64,000 nt of DNA from Bog-756 sp963812525 (GCA_963812525.1 CAWEVL010000011.1:992001-1056000), one strand, 5' to 3'. Positions 28,003 to 37,010 are shown, counted from the stretch's first letter. The notes: generated from the letters alone by a model not told the origin. Translations and numbers: made by a program.

Positions 28003-28194
28003 CACGGGTCGCCCGGCGGGACGGGACCAGCCCGGGCCGGCCGCGCCGCGCTGGGGCGCGGGCCGTGTAACGGGCCGGCGAGGCCGGGCGACTGCAGCCA
28101 CGTACCTCCGTTCACGAGACAGGAAGCCCATGCCCCCGACCATGGCGCCCGGACGGGTCCCGTCCACCGCCCACCGGACCACCGGGCCCGGCCC

Positions 28195-28200
28195 TACGCT
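28195..28200 (+). promoter_or_regulatory. -10 box of the ECF sigma gene
   Basis: TACGCT ends 7 bases before GTG 28208. The remaining gap 28003-28194 holds only G+C-rich sequence with nothing recognised. Confidence 0.4.
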
Positions 28201-28207
28201 TCGTCCT

Positions 28208-28804
28208 GTGGACTCCGATCCCGAACTGCTCGCCCGCGTGCGGGCCGGTGACGAGGCGGCGTTCGTGACCCTGGTGGAGCGCTACCACCGCTCCCTGCTC
28301 CGGGTGGCGCGCGGCTACGTCCCCAACGAGGCCGTCGCCGAGGAGGTGGTCCAGGAGACCTGGATGGGCGTGGTGCGGGGTATCGAACGGTTCGAAGGGC
28401 GGTCGTCGTTCAAGACCTGGCTGTTCCGGATCCTGATCAACCGGGCCCGCACCGCCGGGACGCGTGAGCCCCGGAACCTGCCGTTGACCGACGACGAGCC
28501 GGCAGTGTCGGCGTCGCGGTTCACCACCGCCGGTGCCTGGGCCGAGCCCCTGGAGTCGTGGGAGGCCGACACCGATGACCGGCTGGTGGCCGGCTCCTGG
28601 GCCGCGTCCCTGCGCGCGGCGCTGGACGAGCTTCCGCCCCGGCAGCGCGAGATCGTGGTCCTCCGCGATGTCGAGGGCCTGGCCAGCGAAGAGGTGTGTG
28701 AGGTGCTCGGGGTGAGCCAGGGCAACCAACGGGTCCTGCTCCACCGGGGACGGAGCCGGCTCCGGTCGTTGCTGGAGACCGAGCTCGGGGCGAGGGGGCG
28801 GTAG
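28208..28804 (+). CDS. ECF-type RNA polymerase sigma factor
   Basis: 198-residue group IV sigma factor. Region 2 is seen in LVERYHRSLLRVARGYVPNEAVAEEVVQETWMGVVRG, including the EDxxQETW-like core element, and FKTWLFRILINRART. Region 4 is DELPPRQREIVVLRDVEGLASEEVCEVLGVSQGNQRVLLHRGRSRLR. The GTG start at 28208 is supported by an upstream -10 box. Its stop overlaps the GTG of a zinc-finger anti-sigma gene by one base (TAGTG), so the pair is coupled. Signals sensed and target promoters are unknown. Confidence 0.9.
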   Translation: MDSDPELLARVRAGDEAAFVTLVERYHRSLLRVARGYVPNEAVAEEVVQETWMGVVRGIERFEGRSSFKTWLFRILINRARTAGTREPRNLPLTDDEPAVSASRFTTAGAWAEPLESWEADTDDRLVAGSWAASLRAALDELPPRQREIVVLRDVEGLASEEVCEVLGVSQGNQRVLLHRGRSRLRSLLETELGARGR

Positions 28805-29079
28805 TGCACCTCCTCCGACGACCGGCCGACCTGGCCTGCCAGCAGGTGGTGGAGCTGGTCACCCAGTACCTCGAGGGAGCCCTGACGCGCCCGGAGCGCA
28901 GGCGGTTCGAGGGCCATCTCCGCCACTGCCCCAACTGCACCGCCTACCTCGAGCAGATGCGGGCCACCATCCGGGCCACCGGCGCGCTGCGGGCCGAAGA
29001 TCTGGCCCCCGAGGTGCTGGACGAACTCACCGAGCTGTTCCGGGGATGGCGGTCCGATGGGGGTGGGGGTCGGATCTAG
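28804..29079 (+). CDS. Zinc-finger anti-sigma factor (zf-HC2)
   Basis: 91-residue soluble protein with the ZAS signature HLRHCPNC (His-x3-Cys-x2-Cys) near residue 38-45, preceded by CQQVVELVTQYLEGALTRPERRRFEGH as in anti-sigma zf-HC2 domains. It has no transmembrane segment, so it would act in the cytoplasm, perhaps redox-responsive. The GTG start overlaps the TAG of the sigma gene. After it, 112 bases without a gene separate the 3' end from that of ltp2 on the other strand. Confidence 0.85.
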   Translation: MHLLRRPADLACQQVVELVTQYLEGALTRPERRRFEGHLRHCPNCTAYLEQMRATIRATGALRAEDLAPEVLDELTELFRGWRSDGGGGRI

Positions 29080-29191
29080 TGATCCCGGCGACCGGTTCCG
29101 GGACCCCTTCGGGGATCTCCACGGGCTCCGGAGCCAGTCCCTCCCCGGCTCGGCGGGTGGCGCCGTCGGGACCGGGGTGGTCCGGCGGCCG

Positions 29192-30380
29192 TCAGCCGTC
29201 GACGCCCAGGATCAGCCCGCTGGTGGGCACCCCGGTGCCCGCCGTGACCAAGGTGTGGTGCACGTCGGGTACCTGGTTGACCGAGGTCCCCCGCACCTGG
29301 CGGACCCCCTCGGCGATGCCGTTCATGCCGTGGAGGTAGGCCTCACCCAGCTGGCCGCCGTGGGTGTTGACGGGCAGCCCGCCCCCGAGCTCGATGTTGC
29401 CGTCCCGTACGAAGTCCTTGGCCTCCCCCTTGCCACAGAAGCCCAGCTCCTCGAGCTGGTAGAGCACGTAGGGGGTGAAGTGGTCGTAGAGCACGGCGGT
29501 CTGCATGTCGGCCGGGGTCAGGCCGGAGGTCTGCCACAGCTGACGGGCCACCGACTCCATCTCCCCCAGACCGGTGAGATCGTCGTAGTAGTAGGAGGTC
29601 ATCATCTCCTGACCCGGCCCGGCACCTTGGGCCGCCGCCTCGATGACCACCGGGGTGGACGGGAGGTCGCGGGCCCGCTCCAGGGAGGTGACCACCAGGG
29701 CCTGGCCGCCGTCGGTCTCCTGGCAGCAGTCGAGCAGGTGGAGCGGCTCGACGATCCACCGCGACGCCTGGTGGTCCTCCAGGGTGATCGGCTTCTCGTA
29801 GAACCACGCCTTGGGGTTGGTGGCGGCGTGCCGGCGGTCGGCCACCGCCACCCGCCCGAGGTCCTCGGAGGTGGCCCCGGTCACGTGCAGGTAGCGCTGG
29901 GCGGCCATGGCCACCCACTGGGCCGGCGTCAACAGGCCGAAGGGCGCGTACCAGGCGAAGTTGGCCGTCTCGGCGTTGGGTACCGGGGCGCGGTCCTGCA
30001 CCCCGGTCCCGAACCGATTGCCGGACCGCTCGTTGAAGGCCCGGTAGCAGACCACCACGTCGGCCACGCCGGCCTGGACGGCCAGCGCCGCCTGCTGGAC
30101 GGTGCCGCACCCCGCTCCCCCGCCGTAGTGGATCCGGCTGAAGAAGGTCAGCTCGCCGATGCCCAGGCTGCGGGCGATCTCGATCTCGGGGTTGGTGTCC
30201 GAGCTGAAGGTGACCAGCCCGTCGACCTCGGCCGGCTCGATGCCGGCGTCCCGGAGGGCGAGATCGACCGCCTCGGCCGCCAACCGGAGCTCACTGCGCC
30301 CGGACTCCTTGGAGAACTCGGTGGCCCCGATGCCGGCGATGGCGGTGTTGCCGGTGAAGGCGTGGCCGTCCCTCGCTCAT
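29192..30380 (-). CDS. ltp2: Ltp2-like thiolase-fold retro-aldolase of steroid side-chain degradation (one frame break)
   Basis: Thiolase-superfamily lipid-transfer protein. In M. tuberculosis Ltp2, with the DUF35 domain of ChsH2, cleaves the 17-hydroxy-propionyl-CoA side chain to a 17-ketosteroid and propionyl-CoA. The protein has IHYGGGAGCGTVQQAALAVQAGVADVVVCYRA, a central DCCQETDGGQALVV, and the C-terminal GGGLPVNTHGGQLGEAYLHGM typical of SCP-x/Ltp thiolases. The frame from 30283 is intact. The start at ATG 30380, overlapping the chsH1 stop (ATGA), requires removal of one C near 30362, giving MSEGRHAFTGNTAIAGIGATEF. Last gene of the igr-like operon. Confidence 0.86.
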
Positions 30381-30874
30381 CGGGCCGCCCCCGTCGAGCC
30401 CGGGCCTTTGGGCAGGAGGAGGCGGACGGTGCCCGAGACGTGGTCGCCGAGCTGGTTGGCCCCCCGCAGGGTCACCACCACCGCGCCCCTCCCCTCCGTG
30501 GCGCCGGGTACGGGATCGGCGTCGACCTCGGTGACCGACCCGGTCAGGGTCATGGTGTCGTCGGGGTAGTTGGGCACGCCCAGCCGGATGTTGACGTCCG
30601 TCAGCACCGCCCCCGGCCCGGCCCAGTCGGTGACGTACCGTCCCACGATGCCGTTGGTGGAGAGGATGTTCATGAAGATGTCCTTGGAGCCGCGCTCCAC
30701 CGCCAGCACCGAGTCGTGGTGGACGTCCTGGTAGTCGCGGGAGGCGATGGCGGTGGACACGATCAGGGTGCGGGTCAGCGGGACGACCAGCGCCGGGAGC
30801 TCGTCGCCCACGGCCACCTCGTCGAAGGCCCGGGTGGTGGTGTGCCCGCTGGCGGTACCGGTCGCTCCGCTCAT
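30377..30874 (-). CDS. chsH1: ChsH1-like MaoC hydratase subunit
   Basis: 165-residue single hot-dog MaoC-like protein. In mycobacteria ChsH1 pairs with ChsH2 to hydrate the 3-oxo-4,17-pregnadiene-20-carboxyl-CoA formed by ChsE1-ChsE2. The segment RDYQDVHHDSVLA carries the Asp and His expected of a hydratase active site, followed by NILSTNGIVGRYVTDW. ATG 30874 overlaps the chsE1 stop and its own stop overlaps the ltp2 ATG, both ATGA, so the three are translationally linked. The length matches a one-domain partner rather than a double hot-dog hydratase. Confidence 0.85.
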   Translation of the reverse strand: MSGATGTASGHTTTRAFDEVAVGDELPALVVPLTRTLIVSTAIASRDYQDVHHDSVLAVERGSKDIFMNILSTNGIVGRYVTDWAGPGAVLTDVNIRLGVPNYPDDTMTLTGSVTEVDADPVPGATEGRGAVVVTLRGANQLGDHVSGTVRLLLPKGPGSTGAAR

Positions 30875-32040
30875 ACCGTCACCTGGTGGCCGGCCCCGAG
30901 CTCCCCCACCAGCTGGCGCCCCAGACGGGCCAGCTGGGCGCTGGGCGGGCCCAGCATGAGCTCGATCTGCTTCCCCCACAGGAAGTAGCGGTGGATGGGG
31001 TACTCGATGTCGGCCCCGATCCCGCCGTGCAGGTGCTGGGTGGCGTGGACCGCCCGCTGGCCGGCCTCGGCCGAGAACCACGAGGCCACGCTCACGGCCA
31101 GGTCGGCGTCGAGCCCGTTGTCCAGCCGCCACGCGGCCTGCCACATCGTGACCCGGATGGACTCGGTGTCGATGGCGGCGTCGGCGGCCCGCAGCATCGT
31201 CCCCTGGAAGGTGGACAAGGGCCGTCCGAACTGCTCACGGGTGTTGAGGTACTCGGCCGTCTGGGCCACCGCCGCCTCGGTCACCCCCACCTGGAGGGCG
31301 CACAGTCCCGTCCAGGCCCGGTTGAGGATCCAGAACAGCACCTCGTGGCCCCTGGTCGGGTCGCCGTCGGCCAGCAGGTGGTCGCCGGCCACCACCACCC
31401 CGTCCAGGTGGAGGTGGGGATGGATCTCGCGGTTGGTGGTGACCGCCCGCTCCACCGTCACCCCCTCCGCCTTCGGGTCGATCACGGCGATCACCAGGCC
31501 ATCGTCGGCGTCACCGAGCGAGACCGGGACCAGGACCCGGTCGGCTACGTGCGCCGAGGGTACGGCAAAGGCCGTGCCGGTCAGCACCAGGCCATCGGCA
31601 CCCGGCTTGCCGGCCACCGCCGGCCGGCCCGGGCCGCCGCGGGCGATGTCGTCGGCCACCCCGGCCAGGGCCGCGGTCAGGAGCTGGTGGCCCGAGACGA
31701 CCCCGGGGAGCACGGCGTCCTTGAGGGCCTGGGACCCGAATTCGGCGATGGGCATCGCCCCCAGGACCAGGGTGGCCCACAGCGGGACGGGTGCCACCGA
31801 ACGCCCCTGGCCCTCGAGGAGGAGGGCCAACTCGACCATGCCGTAGCCCCCGCCGCCGTAGGCCTCGGGCAGTGACAGACCGACCAGGTCGGCCCGGGCC
31901 AGCTCGGCCCACAGCTCGCGGTCGATACGGTCCTCGGTGCCCTCGACCCGCTGGACCCGGTCGGGGGTCATCAGCCCGGAGAAGATGCCCTCCACCGCCT
32001 GCTGCACCGCCTTCTGCTCTTCGTTGAAGGTGAAGTCCAT
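30871..32040 (-). CDS. chsE1: ChsE1/FadE28-like acyl-CoA dehydrogenase subunit
   Basis: 389-residue acyl-CoA dehydrogenase-fold protein that resembles FadE28, one half of the alpha2-beta2 ChsE1-ChsE2 enzyme that desaturates the three-carbon steroid side chain. It starts MDFTFNEEQKAVQQAVEGIF, has LSLPEAYGGGGYGMVELALLLEGQGRSVAPVPL, then REQFGRPLSTFQ and HLHGGIGADIEYPIHRYF. FAD and substrate residues are split between the two subunits in this family, so it should need the FadE29-like protein encoded upstream. A 144-base repetitive gap (32041-32184) separates it from chsH2; downstream it overlaps chsH1. Confidence 0.83.
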   Translation of the reverse strand: MDFTFNEEQKAVQQAVEGIFSGLMTPDRVQRVEGTEDRIDRELWAELARADLVGLSLPEAYGGGGYGMVELALLLEGQGRSVAPVPLWATLVLGAMPIAEFGSQALKDAVLPGVVSGHQLLTAALAGVADDIARGGPGRPAVAGKPGADGLVLTGTAFAVPSAHVADRVLVPVSLGDADDGLVIAVIDPKAEGVTVERAVTTNREIHPHLHLDGVVVAGDHLLADGDPTRGHEVLFWILNRAWTGLCALQVGVTEAAVAQTAEYLNTREQFGRPLSTFQGTMLRAADAAIDTESIRVTMWQAAWRLDNGLDADLAVSVASWFSAEAGQRAVHATQHLHGGIGADIEYPIHRYFLWGKQIELMLGPPSAQLARLGRQLVGELGAGHQVTV

Positions 32041-32054
32041 CGGATCGGATACTC

Positions 32055-32130
32055 CTCGTCTTGGTGTGTCTGTTGGTCTGTCTGTCGTTTGGTCGGTCGT
32101 CTGTGGTCGGTCGTCTGTCGGGTTGGCTGC
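32055..32130 (-). repeat. Low-complexity spacer within the igr-like operon
   Basis: Short TCTGT/TCGGTCGTCTG-type units fill most of the 32041-32184 gap between chsH2 and chsE1. No terminator or promoter is evident. Confidence 0.5.
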
Positions 32131-32184
32131 CGGTGCTCCGGTGGGTTCGCCGCCCGGTGGGTTCCCGGTGGTGGACCCCGGCGC

Positions 32185-33189
32185 CTACTCGGCGCCGGCG
32201 GCGGGCGGTGCCGGCCGGAACACCGGAAGGGTCAAGTCGTCGTCGAAGGCCTCGAACGTGGCCTCCACCGGCATGCCGATGGCCACCGTCTCGGGGGTGA
32301 TGTCGGCCACGTTGGCTACCAGGCGGGTCCCCTCCTCCAGCTCGACCAGCGCCACCACCAGCGGGTAGTCGAACGCCGGAACCTGGGGGTAGTGGTTCAC
32401 CGTGTAGCTGTAGATGGTGCCCTGGCCGGACGCCTCGAGCGCATCCCACTCGAACGAGCGGCAGTTGGCGCAGGCCGGACGGGGTGGGTGCCGGAGGGTG
32501 CCGCATGCGGTGCACCGTTGGATGAGGAGCTTGTGCTCCTTCGCCCCGTCGAAGAAGAACCGGTTGTCCTGGGTCAGGGCGGGCCGCGGGCGCTTGGGGC
32601 GGGGCTGCGGCTCTGGCGATTGCTCCCGGGGCTTGAACTTGAGAATCCGGAACTTCATGGTGGCCACCGACTCGCCGTGTTGGTCGGTGAACTCGAGCCG
32701 ATTGGTGATGAAATGGCCGCGGCCGAGGCCGGTGGCCTTCTCGCCGCTGACCGAGTCGATCACGCCGGTGACCTCGAGCACATCCCCGGGGACCAGCGGG
32801 CGCACGTAGTGCTGATCGCAGTTGGTGGCCACCACCGACGTGAAGCCGGCCTCGTCCAACAGGACCATCAGGGTGTCACTGGGTGAGCTGCTCTCGGCCC
32901 CTCCCTTGGCCCGCGACGCATCTCGGGCCAGCGTGGCCCGGAGGCCCGCCATGTTCCAGGCCTGCAGCATGGTCGGCGGCGCGATGATCCCCTCGAATCC
33001 GGCGGCGCGGGCCGCCTCCTCGTCCACGTAGACGGGGTTGTGGTCGCCCATGGCCTCCACCCAGTGGCGGATCATGGGGATGTTGACGGCGTCGGGGGCC
33101 TTGCTGGCCGGTCCCGAGGCCAGACCGACGAAGGCCTGGAGGCGTTCATCGAGCGACGGGGCGTCCCGTGCCCCCTCGGCGGCGCTCAC
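32185..33189 (-). CDS. chsH2: ChsH2-like MaoC + DUF35 (OB-fold) protein
   Basis: 334 residues in two parts. The first (about 1-165) is a MaoC-like hot-dog with MIRHWVEAMGDHNPVYVDEEAA, the second a DUF35 zinc-ribbon/OB-fold with CTACGTLRHPPRPACANC and FEWDALEASGQGTIYSYTVNHYPQVPAFDYP. This two-domain layout is that of mycobacterial ChsH2: the MaoC half pairs with ChsH1 for hydration, and the DUF35 half docks Ltp2. GTG 33189 overlaps the stop of the FadE29-like gene (GTGA). Confidence 0.88.
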   Translation of the reverse strand: MSAAEGARDAPSLDERLQAFVGLASGPASKAPDAVNIPMIRHWVEAMGDHNPVYVDEEAARAAGFEGIIAPPTMLQAWNMAGLRATLARDASRAKGGAESSSPSDTLMVLLDEAGFTSVVATNCDQHYVRPLVPGDVLEVTGVIDSVSGEKATGLGRGHFITNRLEFTDQHGESVATMKFRILKFKPREQSPEPQPRPKRPRPALTQDNRFFFDGAKEHKLLIQRCTACGTLRHPPRPACANCRSFEWDALEASGQGTIYSYTVNHYPQVPAFDYPLVVALVELEEGTRLVANVADITPETVAIGMPVEATFEAFDDDLTLPVFRPAPPAAGAE

Positions 33190-34346
33190 CGTGACGACCG
33201 CTTCATCCCCAGACCGGCCATGGCCAGGATCTCGCGTTGGACTTCGTTGACCCCGCCGCCGAAGGTGTTGATCTGGGACTGCCGGCCGGCCCGCTCGAGG
33301 TCGCCCCGGAGGGCCGCCCCGGGATTGTAGGGGTGGAGATAGCCGGCCGAGCCCACGATGCCGAGCAGGCGGCGGAGGACCTCGAGGGTGGTCTCGGTGC
33401 CGAACACCTTGACCGCCGAGGAGTCGGCCGGGCCCAGCGTGTCGTCGGCCACGGCAGCCACCATCCGCCAGTTGAGGAGCTTCTGGGCCTCCAGAAGGGC
33501 GTAGGTCCGGGCCAGGTCGGCCTGGACCCAGTCCACATCGGCCACCCCCTCGTCGATGGCCCACCGGGCCGTCTCCGCCCATAGGCGAGTGGGAAGGGCG
33601 GTCATGGCGCCCAGACCCACCCGCTCGTGGTTGAGCTGACCGGTGATCAGACGCCATCCCTCGTTGAGCTCGCCCACCAGCGCCGTGCGGGGCACCCGGA
33701 CGTTGTCGTAGTACGAGGCCGTGGTGACCACGTTGCCCACCGTCACGATGGGCGTGCACGAGAACCCGGGGTCGGTGGTCGGCACCAGGAAGATGGAGAT
33801 GCCCTTGTGCTTGGGGGCGTCCGGGTCGGTGCGGGCGGCCAGCCAGATGAAGTCGGCCTGGTCGCCGCCGCTGGTGAAGACCTTGTTGCCGTTGATGATC
33901 CACTCATCGCCGTCGAGCACGGCCCGGGTGCGCAACGAGGCCAGGTCGGTGCCGGCCCCGGGCTCGGTGTACCCGATGGCACAGCTGATCTCGCCGGCCA
34001 GGATGCCGGAGAGGAAGTAGCTCTTCTGCTCCTCGGTGCCGTACCGCATGAGCATGGGTCCCACCGTGTTCAGGGTCACGAAAGGAAACGGCGCCCGGGC
34101 CCGCTGGACCTCGTTGAAGAAGATGAACTGGTCGGAGACCGGGCGACCCTGCCCGCCGAACTCCGGGGGCCAGCCGATGCCCAGCCACCCGTCCTTGCCC
34201 ATCTGGCGGACCAGCGTGCGGTGCATGGCCCCGCCCTCGGTCTGGCTGTCGAGGGCCCGCCGGGCCTCGTCGGTCAGGAGGTCGGCGAAGTAGGCCCGGA
34301 GCTCGGCTCGCAGGGCCAGCTGCTCGGGAGTCTCTTCGAGGTGCAT
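33186..34346 (-). CDS. chsE2: ChsE2/FadE29-like acyl-CoA dehydrogenase subunit
   Basis: 386-residue acyl-CoA dehydrogenase resembling FadE29. Conserved parts are LRAYFADLLTDEAR, GWLGIGWPPEFGGQGRPVSDQFIFFNE, CAIGYTEPGAGTDLASLRTRA, and the C-terminal QINTFGGGVNEVQREILAMAGLG. It is first in the igr-like operon and would pair with the FadE28-like subunit. ATG 34346 has GGAGGG 10 bases upstream; an upstream GTG at 34364 is the alternative. The promoter should be in the divergent gap with the P450 gene, where a near-KstR operator is found. Confidence 0.86.
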   Translation of the reverse strand: MHLEETPEQLALRAELRAYFADLLTDEARRALDSQTEGGAMHRTLVRQMGKDGWLGIGWPPEFGGQGRPVSDQFIFFNEVQRARAPFPFVTLNTVGPMLMRYGTEEQKSYFLSGILAGEISCAIGYTEPGAGTDLASLRTRAVLDGDEWIINGNKVFTSGGDQADFIWLAARTDPDAPKHKGISIFLVPTTDPGFSCTPIVTVGNVVTTASYYDNVRVPRTALVGELNEGWRLITGQLNHERVGLGAMTALPTRLWAETARWAIDEGVADVDWVQADLARTYALLEAQKLLNWRMVAAVADDTLGPADSSAVKVFGTETTLEVLRRLLGIVGSAGYLHPYNPGAALRGDLERAGRQSQINTFGGGVNEVQREILAMAGLGMKRSSR

Positions 34347-34568
34347 GACAGGTGGTCCCTCCACTCATTGACGCTCAGGCGTTGACGCCGGCTGCTAGTC
34401 GTTGACACTGCGGCCGACCGACGATGTGGCTCGAGGGAGAGTGACGAGGTCGAGGTGGCGGTCGCCGCCCCCGTCGGGCCTCTCTCCCCCGGTACCGCAT
34501 CATTGTCGTGCCAAGTGCTCCCCGGCCAACCGCCGGTGGAGCCTCGGGCACGACTCGCCTATGATAAC

Positions 34569-34582
34569 TGATACACGTTCTA
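34569..34582. promoter_or_regulatory. KstR-like operator between chsE2 operon and P450
   Basis: TGATACACGTTCTA matches TNNAACNNGTTNNA at 7 of 8 fixed bases (T for the first A of AAC). It overlaps a second near-palindrome ACGTTCTAGAAACGT (34575-34589). Being in the divergent gap 34347-34747 it could control both directions. The rest of this gap is G+C-rich with no gene seen. Confidence 0.55.
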
Positions 34583-34747
34583 GAAACGTCATTGGCCGGA
34601 TCGGTGCGCTCCGACAGCCGGCCGGCACCGACAGCAGGCCGGTCGCCACCGGAGATATCAACCAGGGTGGGCACCAGGAGGCACCGAGCCGGTCCGGTCC
34701 GAAACGGGCAGACCAGGGCAGACCAAGACCGACCAGGGGGAGACACC

Positions 34748-35977
34748 ATGGAAGTCACCGACATCAACCTGGCGGACCCCGGTTCGTTCGTGGACGCCGT
34801 CCCCCACGAGTGGTTCGCCTATCTCCGCCGGGAGATCCCGGTTCAGTGGCACCCGGACCCCGACGGCTCGGCCGAGGGGTTCTGGTCGGTGACCCGCTAT
34901 GACGACTGTGTGGGGGTCAACCGCGACTACGAGCACTTCTCGTCCTACCGGGCCGCCACCCTGTTCCACGACTTCGACGAGGAGGTCCTCGGCCAGCAGC
35001 GCATGATGATGCTGAACATGGACCCGCCGATGCACACCCGGTACCGCCGCCTGGTCAACAAGGGGTTCACCCCCCGGATGATCCGGGACCTCGAGGTCAA
35101 GGTGGTGGCGGCCACCGACGCCATCCTGGACACCGTGTGCGAGCAGGGCTCGGCCGACTTCGTCGAGCAGATCTCGGCCGAGCTGCCCCTCCAGGTCATC
35201 GCCGACCTGATGGGCGTGCCCCAGGACGACCGCCACCTGGTCTTCGACTGGTCCAACCGAATGGTGGGCTCGGACGACCCCGAGTACCAGCTGGATGTGG
35301 ACGCCGGTGCTCAGGCCTCGATGGAGCTGTTCGCCTACGCCGACGAGCTGTGCGAGAAGAAACGCCTCGACCCCCACGAGGACCTGTTCAGCGTGCTGAC
35401 CCAGGCCGAGGTCGAGGGCGACAAGCTCTCCCAACTGGAGCTGGACCTCTTCTTCATGCTGCTGGCAGTGGCCGGCAACGAGACCACCCGCAACCTGATC
35501 TCCGGGGCCATGGTCGCCTTCTTCGACCACCCCGACCAGTGGGAGAAGCTCAGGGCCGACCGCTCGCTCCTCCCCTCGGCCATCGAGGAGATGCTCCGCT
35601 ACGTCTCGCCGGTCATGCACTTCCGACGGCAGGCCTCGGCTGACGTCGTCATCGGCGACCAGAAGATCGCCGAGGGCGACAAGGTGGTGTTCTGGCACAT
35701 CTCGGCCAACCGGGACGAGTCGGTGTTCACCGACCCCAACACCTTCGACGTCACCCGCAGCCCCAACAACCACATGGCCTTCGGCGGGGGCGGCCCCCAC
35801 TTCTGCCTGGGGGCCAATCTGGCCCGCATGGAGATCCGGGTGATGTTCGACCGCCTGCTCGACCGGATGCCCGACATCCGGCGGGACGGCGAGGTCCAGA
35901 GGCTGCGGTCCAACTTCATCAACGGCGTGAAGCACATCCCGGTGGCTTTCGCCCCCTCCGCCCCGGTTGGCGGCTGA
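34748..35977 (+). CDS. CYP125/CYP142-like steroid C26 cytochrome P450
   Basis: 409-residue soluble bacterial P450. The I-helix motif is AVAGNETTRNLI, the ExxR is EEMLR, and the heme loop is FGGGGPHFCLGANLARME with the Cys ligand. Segments MLNMDPPMHTRYRRLVNKGFTPR and FVEQISAELPLQVIADLMGVPQDDR closely resemble CYP125 and CYP142, which oxidise cholesterol and cholestenone at C26. GGGGAG is 5 bases before ATG 34748. It is divergent from the igr-like operon, as cyp125 heads that operon in mycobacteria. Which of the two P450 families it belongs to cannot be settled by eye. Confidence 0.86.
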   Translation: MEVTDINLADPGSFVDAVPHEWFAYLRREIPVQWHPDPDGSAEGFWSVTRYDDCVGVNRDYEHFSSYRAATLFHDFDEEVLGQQRMMMLNMDPPMHTRYRRLVNKGFTPRMIRDLEVKVVAATDAILDTVCEQGSADFVEQISAELPLQVIADLMGVPQDDRHLVFDWSNRMVGSDDPEYQLDVDAGAQASMELFAYADELCEKKRLDPHEDLFSVLTQAEVEGDKLSQLELDLFFMLLAVAGNETTRNLISGAMVAFFDHPDQWEKLRADRSLLPSAIEEMLRYVSPVMHFRRQASADVVIGDQKIAEGDKVVFWHISANRDESVFTDPNTFDVTRSPNNHMAFGGGGPHFCLGANLARMEIRVMFDRLLDRMPDIRRDGEVQRLRSNFINGVKHIPVAFAPSAPVGG

Positions 35978-36066
35978 CCCGGGGATTCCCGACCTCCGAG
36001 CACCACGACGGCGAAGCCTCCGAAGCCCAGAACCTCCGAACCCGACCAGAAACGGACGCCCAGCGC

Positions 36067-36960
36067 ATGCGGTTCCACCAAGCAGTCACCTTCCTTCCCC
36101 TCGACGAGGTGGTGAGCCTGTCGAAGGCGGCAGACACGCTCGGCTACTCGGGGATCTACCTCTCCGACCACCTGTTCAACCCCAAGGACCTGCGGTCCAA
36201 GTACACCTACTCGAAGGCCCCGGACGGCTCGCCGTTCTGGGAGAAGGAGACGGCCTGGCCCGATCCCATGTGCCTCATCTCGGCTCTGTCGGGGGTGACC
36301 ACCACCCTGACCTTCACCACCGGCATCTACATCGCCCCGGTGCGGGACCTGATCACGGTGGCCAAGACGGTGGGCACCGCCGCCGTGCTCTCGGGCAACC
36401 GGGTGCGCCTCGGCGTCGGGGTGGGTTGGTGCGAGGAGGAGTACGTCCAGACTGGCCAGGACTTCCGCACCCGGGGCCGCCGGCTCAACGAGATGATCCC
36501 GGCCCTCAAGGCCCTGTGGCAGGGCGGCTGGGTGGAGTTCCACGGTGAGTACTACGACGTACCGGCCTGCCAGATGAACCCATCGCCCACCGAGCCCGTC
36601 CCCTTCATCGGCGGCGGGAACTCGGAGGCCGCCCTGCTGCGGGCCTCCACGCTGTGCGACGGGTGGGTGAACACCGGTGCCGCATCCCCGGAGCAGGCCT
36701 TCACCGAGGTGGCGGCCATCAAGGACGCGGTCAAGCGGGCCGGCCGGGAGCACGAGCCCTTCTCCATCTATGTGGCCGTGAAGGCCTTCCCGGACCTCGA
36801 CCTCTTCCGTCGCCTGGAGGACGCCGGGGTCACCGACCTGCTGTGCGCACCGTGGATGGCGGTCGAGGCCAAGGAGGGCGACACCCCCGAGACGGTCCAT
36901 GCCGCCCGCCTCGCCGCCTGCGAGCAGTTCGCCGAGCACTACATCGCCCCGATGGGCTGA
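36067..36960 (+). CDS. LLM-class F420-type oxidoreductase
   Basis: 297-residue luciferase-like TIM barrel of the F420-dependent group: VVSLSKAADTLGYSGIYLSDHLF, TTLTFTTGIYIAPVRDLITVAKTVGT, RVRLGVGVGWCEEEY and VPFIGGGNSEAALLRAS. Reaction unknown; the location downstream of the P450 with an 89-base gap suggests the same transcription unit and a steroid-related redox role. Only weak ribosome binding sequence precedes ATG 36067. Confidence 0.82.
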   Translation: MRFHQAVTFLPLDEVVSLSKAADTLGYSGIYLSDHLFNPKDLRSKYTYSKAPDGSPFWEKETAWPDPMCLISALSGVTTTLTFTTGIYIAPVRDLITVAKTVGTAAVLSGNRVRLGVGVGWCEEEYVQTGQDFRTRGRRLNEMIPALKALWQGGWVEFHGEYYDVPACQMNPSPTEPVPFIGGGNSEAALLRASTLCDGWVNTGAASPEQAFTEVAAIKDAVKRAGREHEPFSIYVAVKAFPDLDLFRRLEDAGVTDLLCAPWMAVEAKEGDTPETVHAARLAACEQFAEHYIAPMG

Positions 36961-36993
36961 GGGATCCGCGGGGCCGGGCCGGGGGACGACCCG

Positions 36994-37010
36994 GTCGTCA
37001 CGGTGACGAC
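36994..37010. terminator. Candidate terminator between convergent LLM and permease genes
   Basis: GTCGTCA-CGG-TGACGAC, a perfect 7-bp stem with a 3-base loop in the 115-base convergent gap. Confidence 0.4.
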
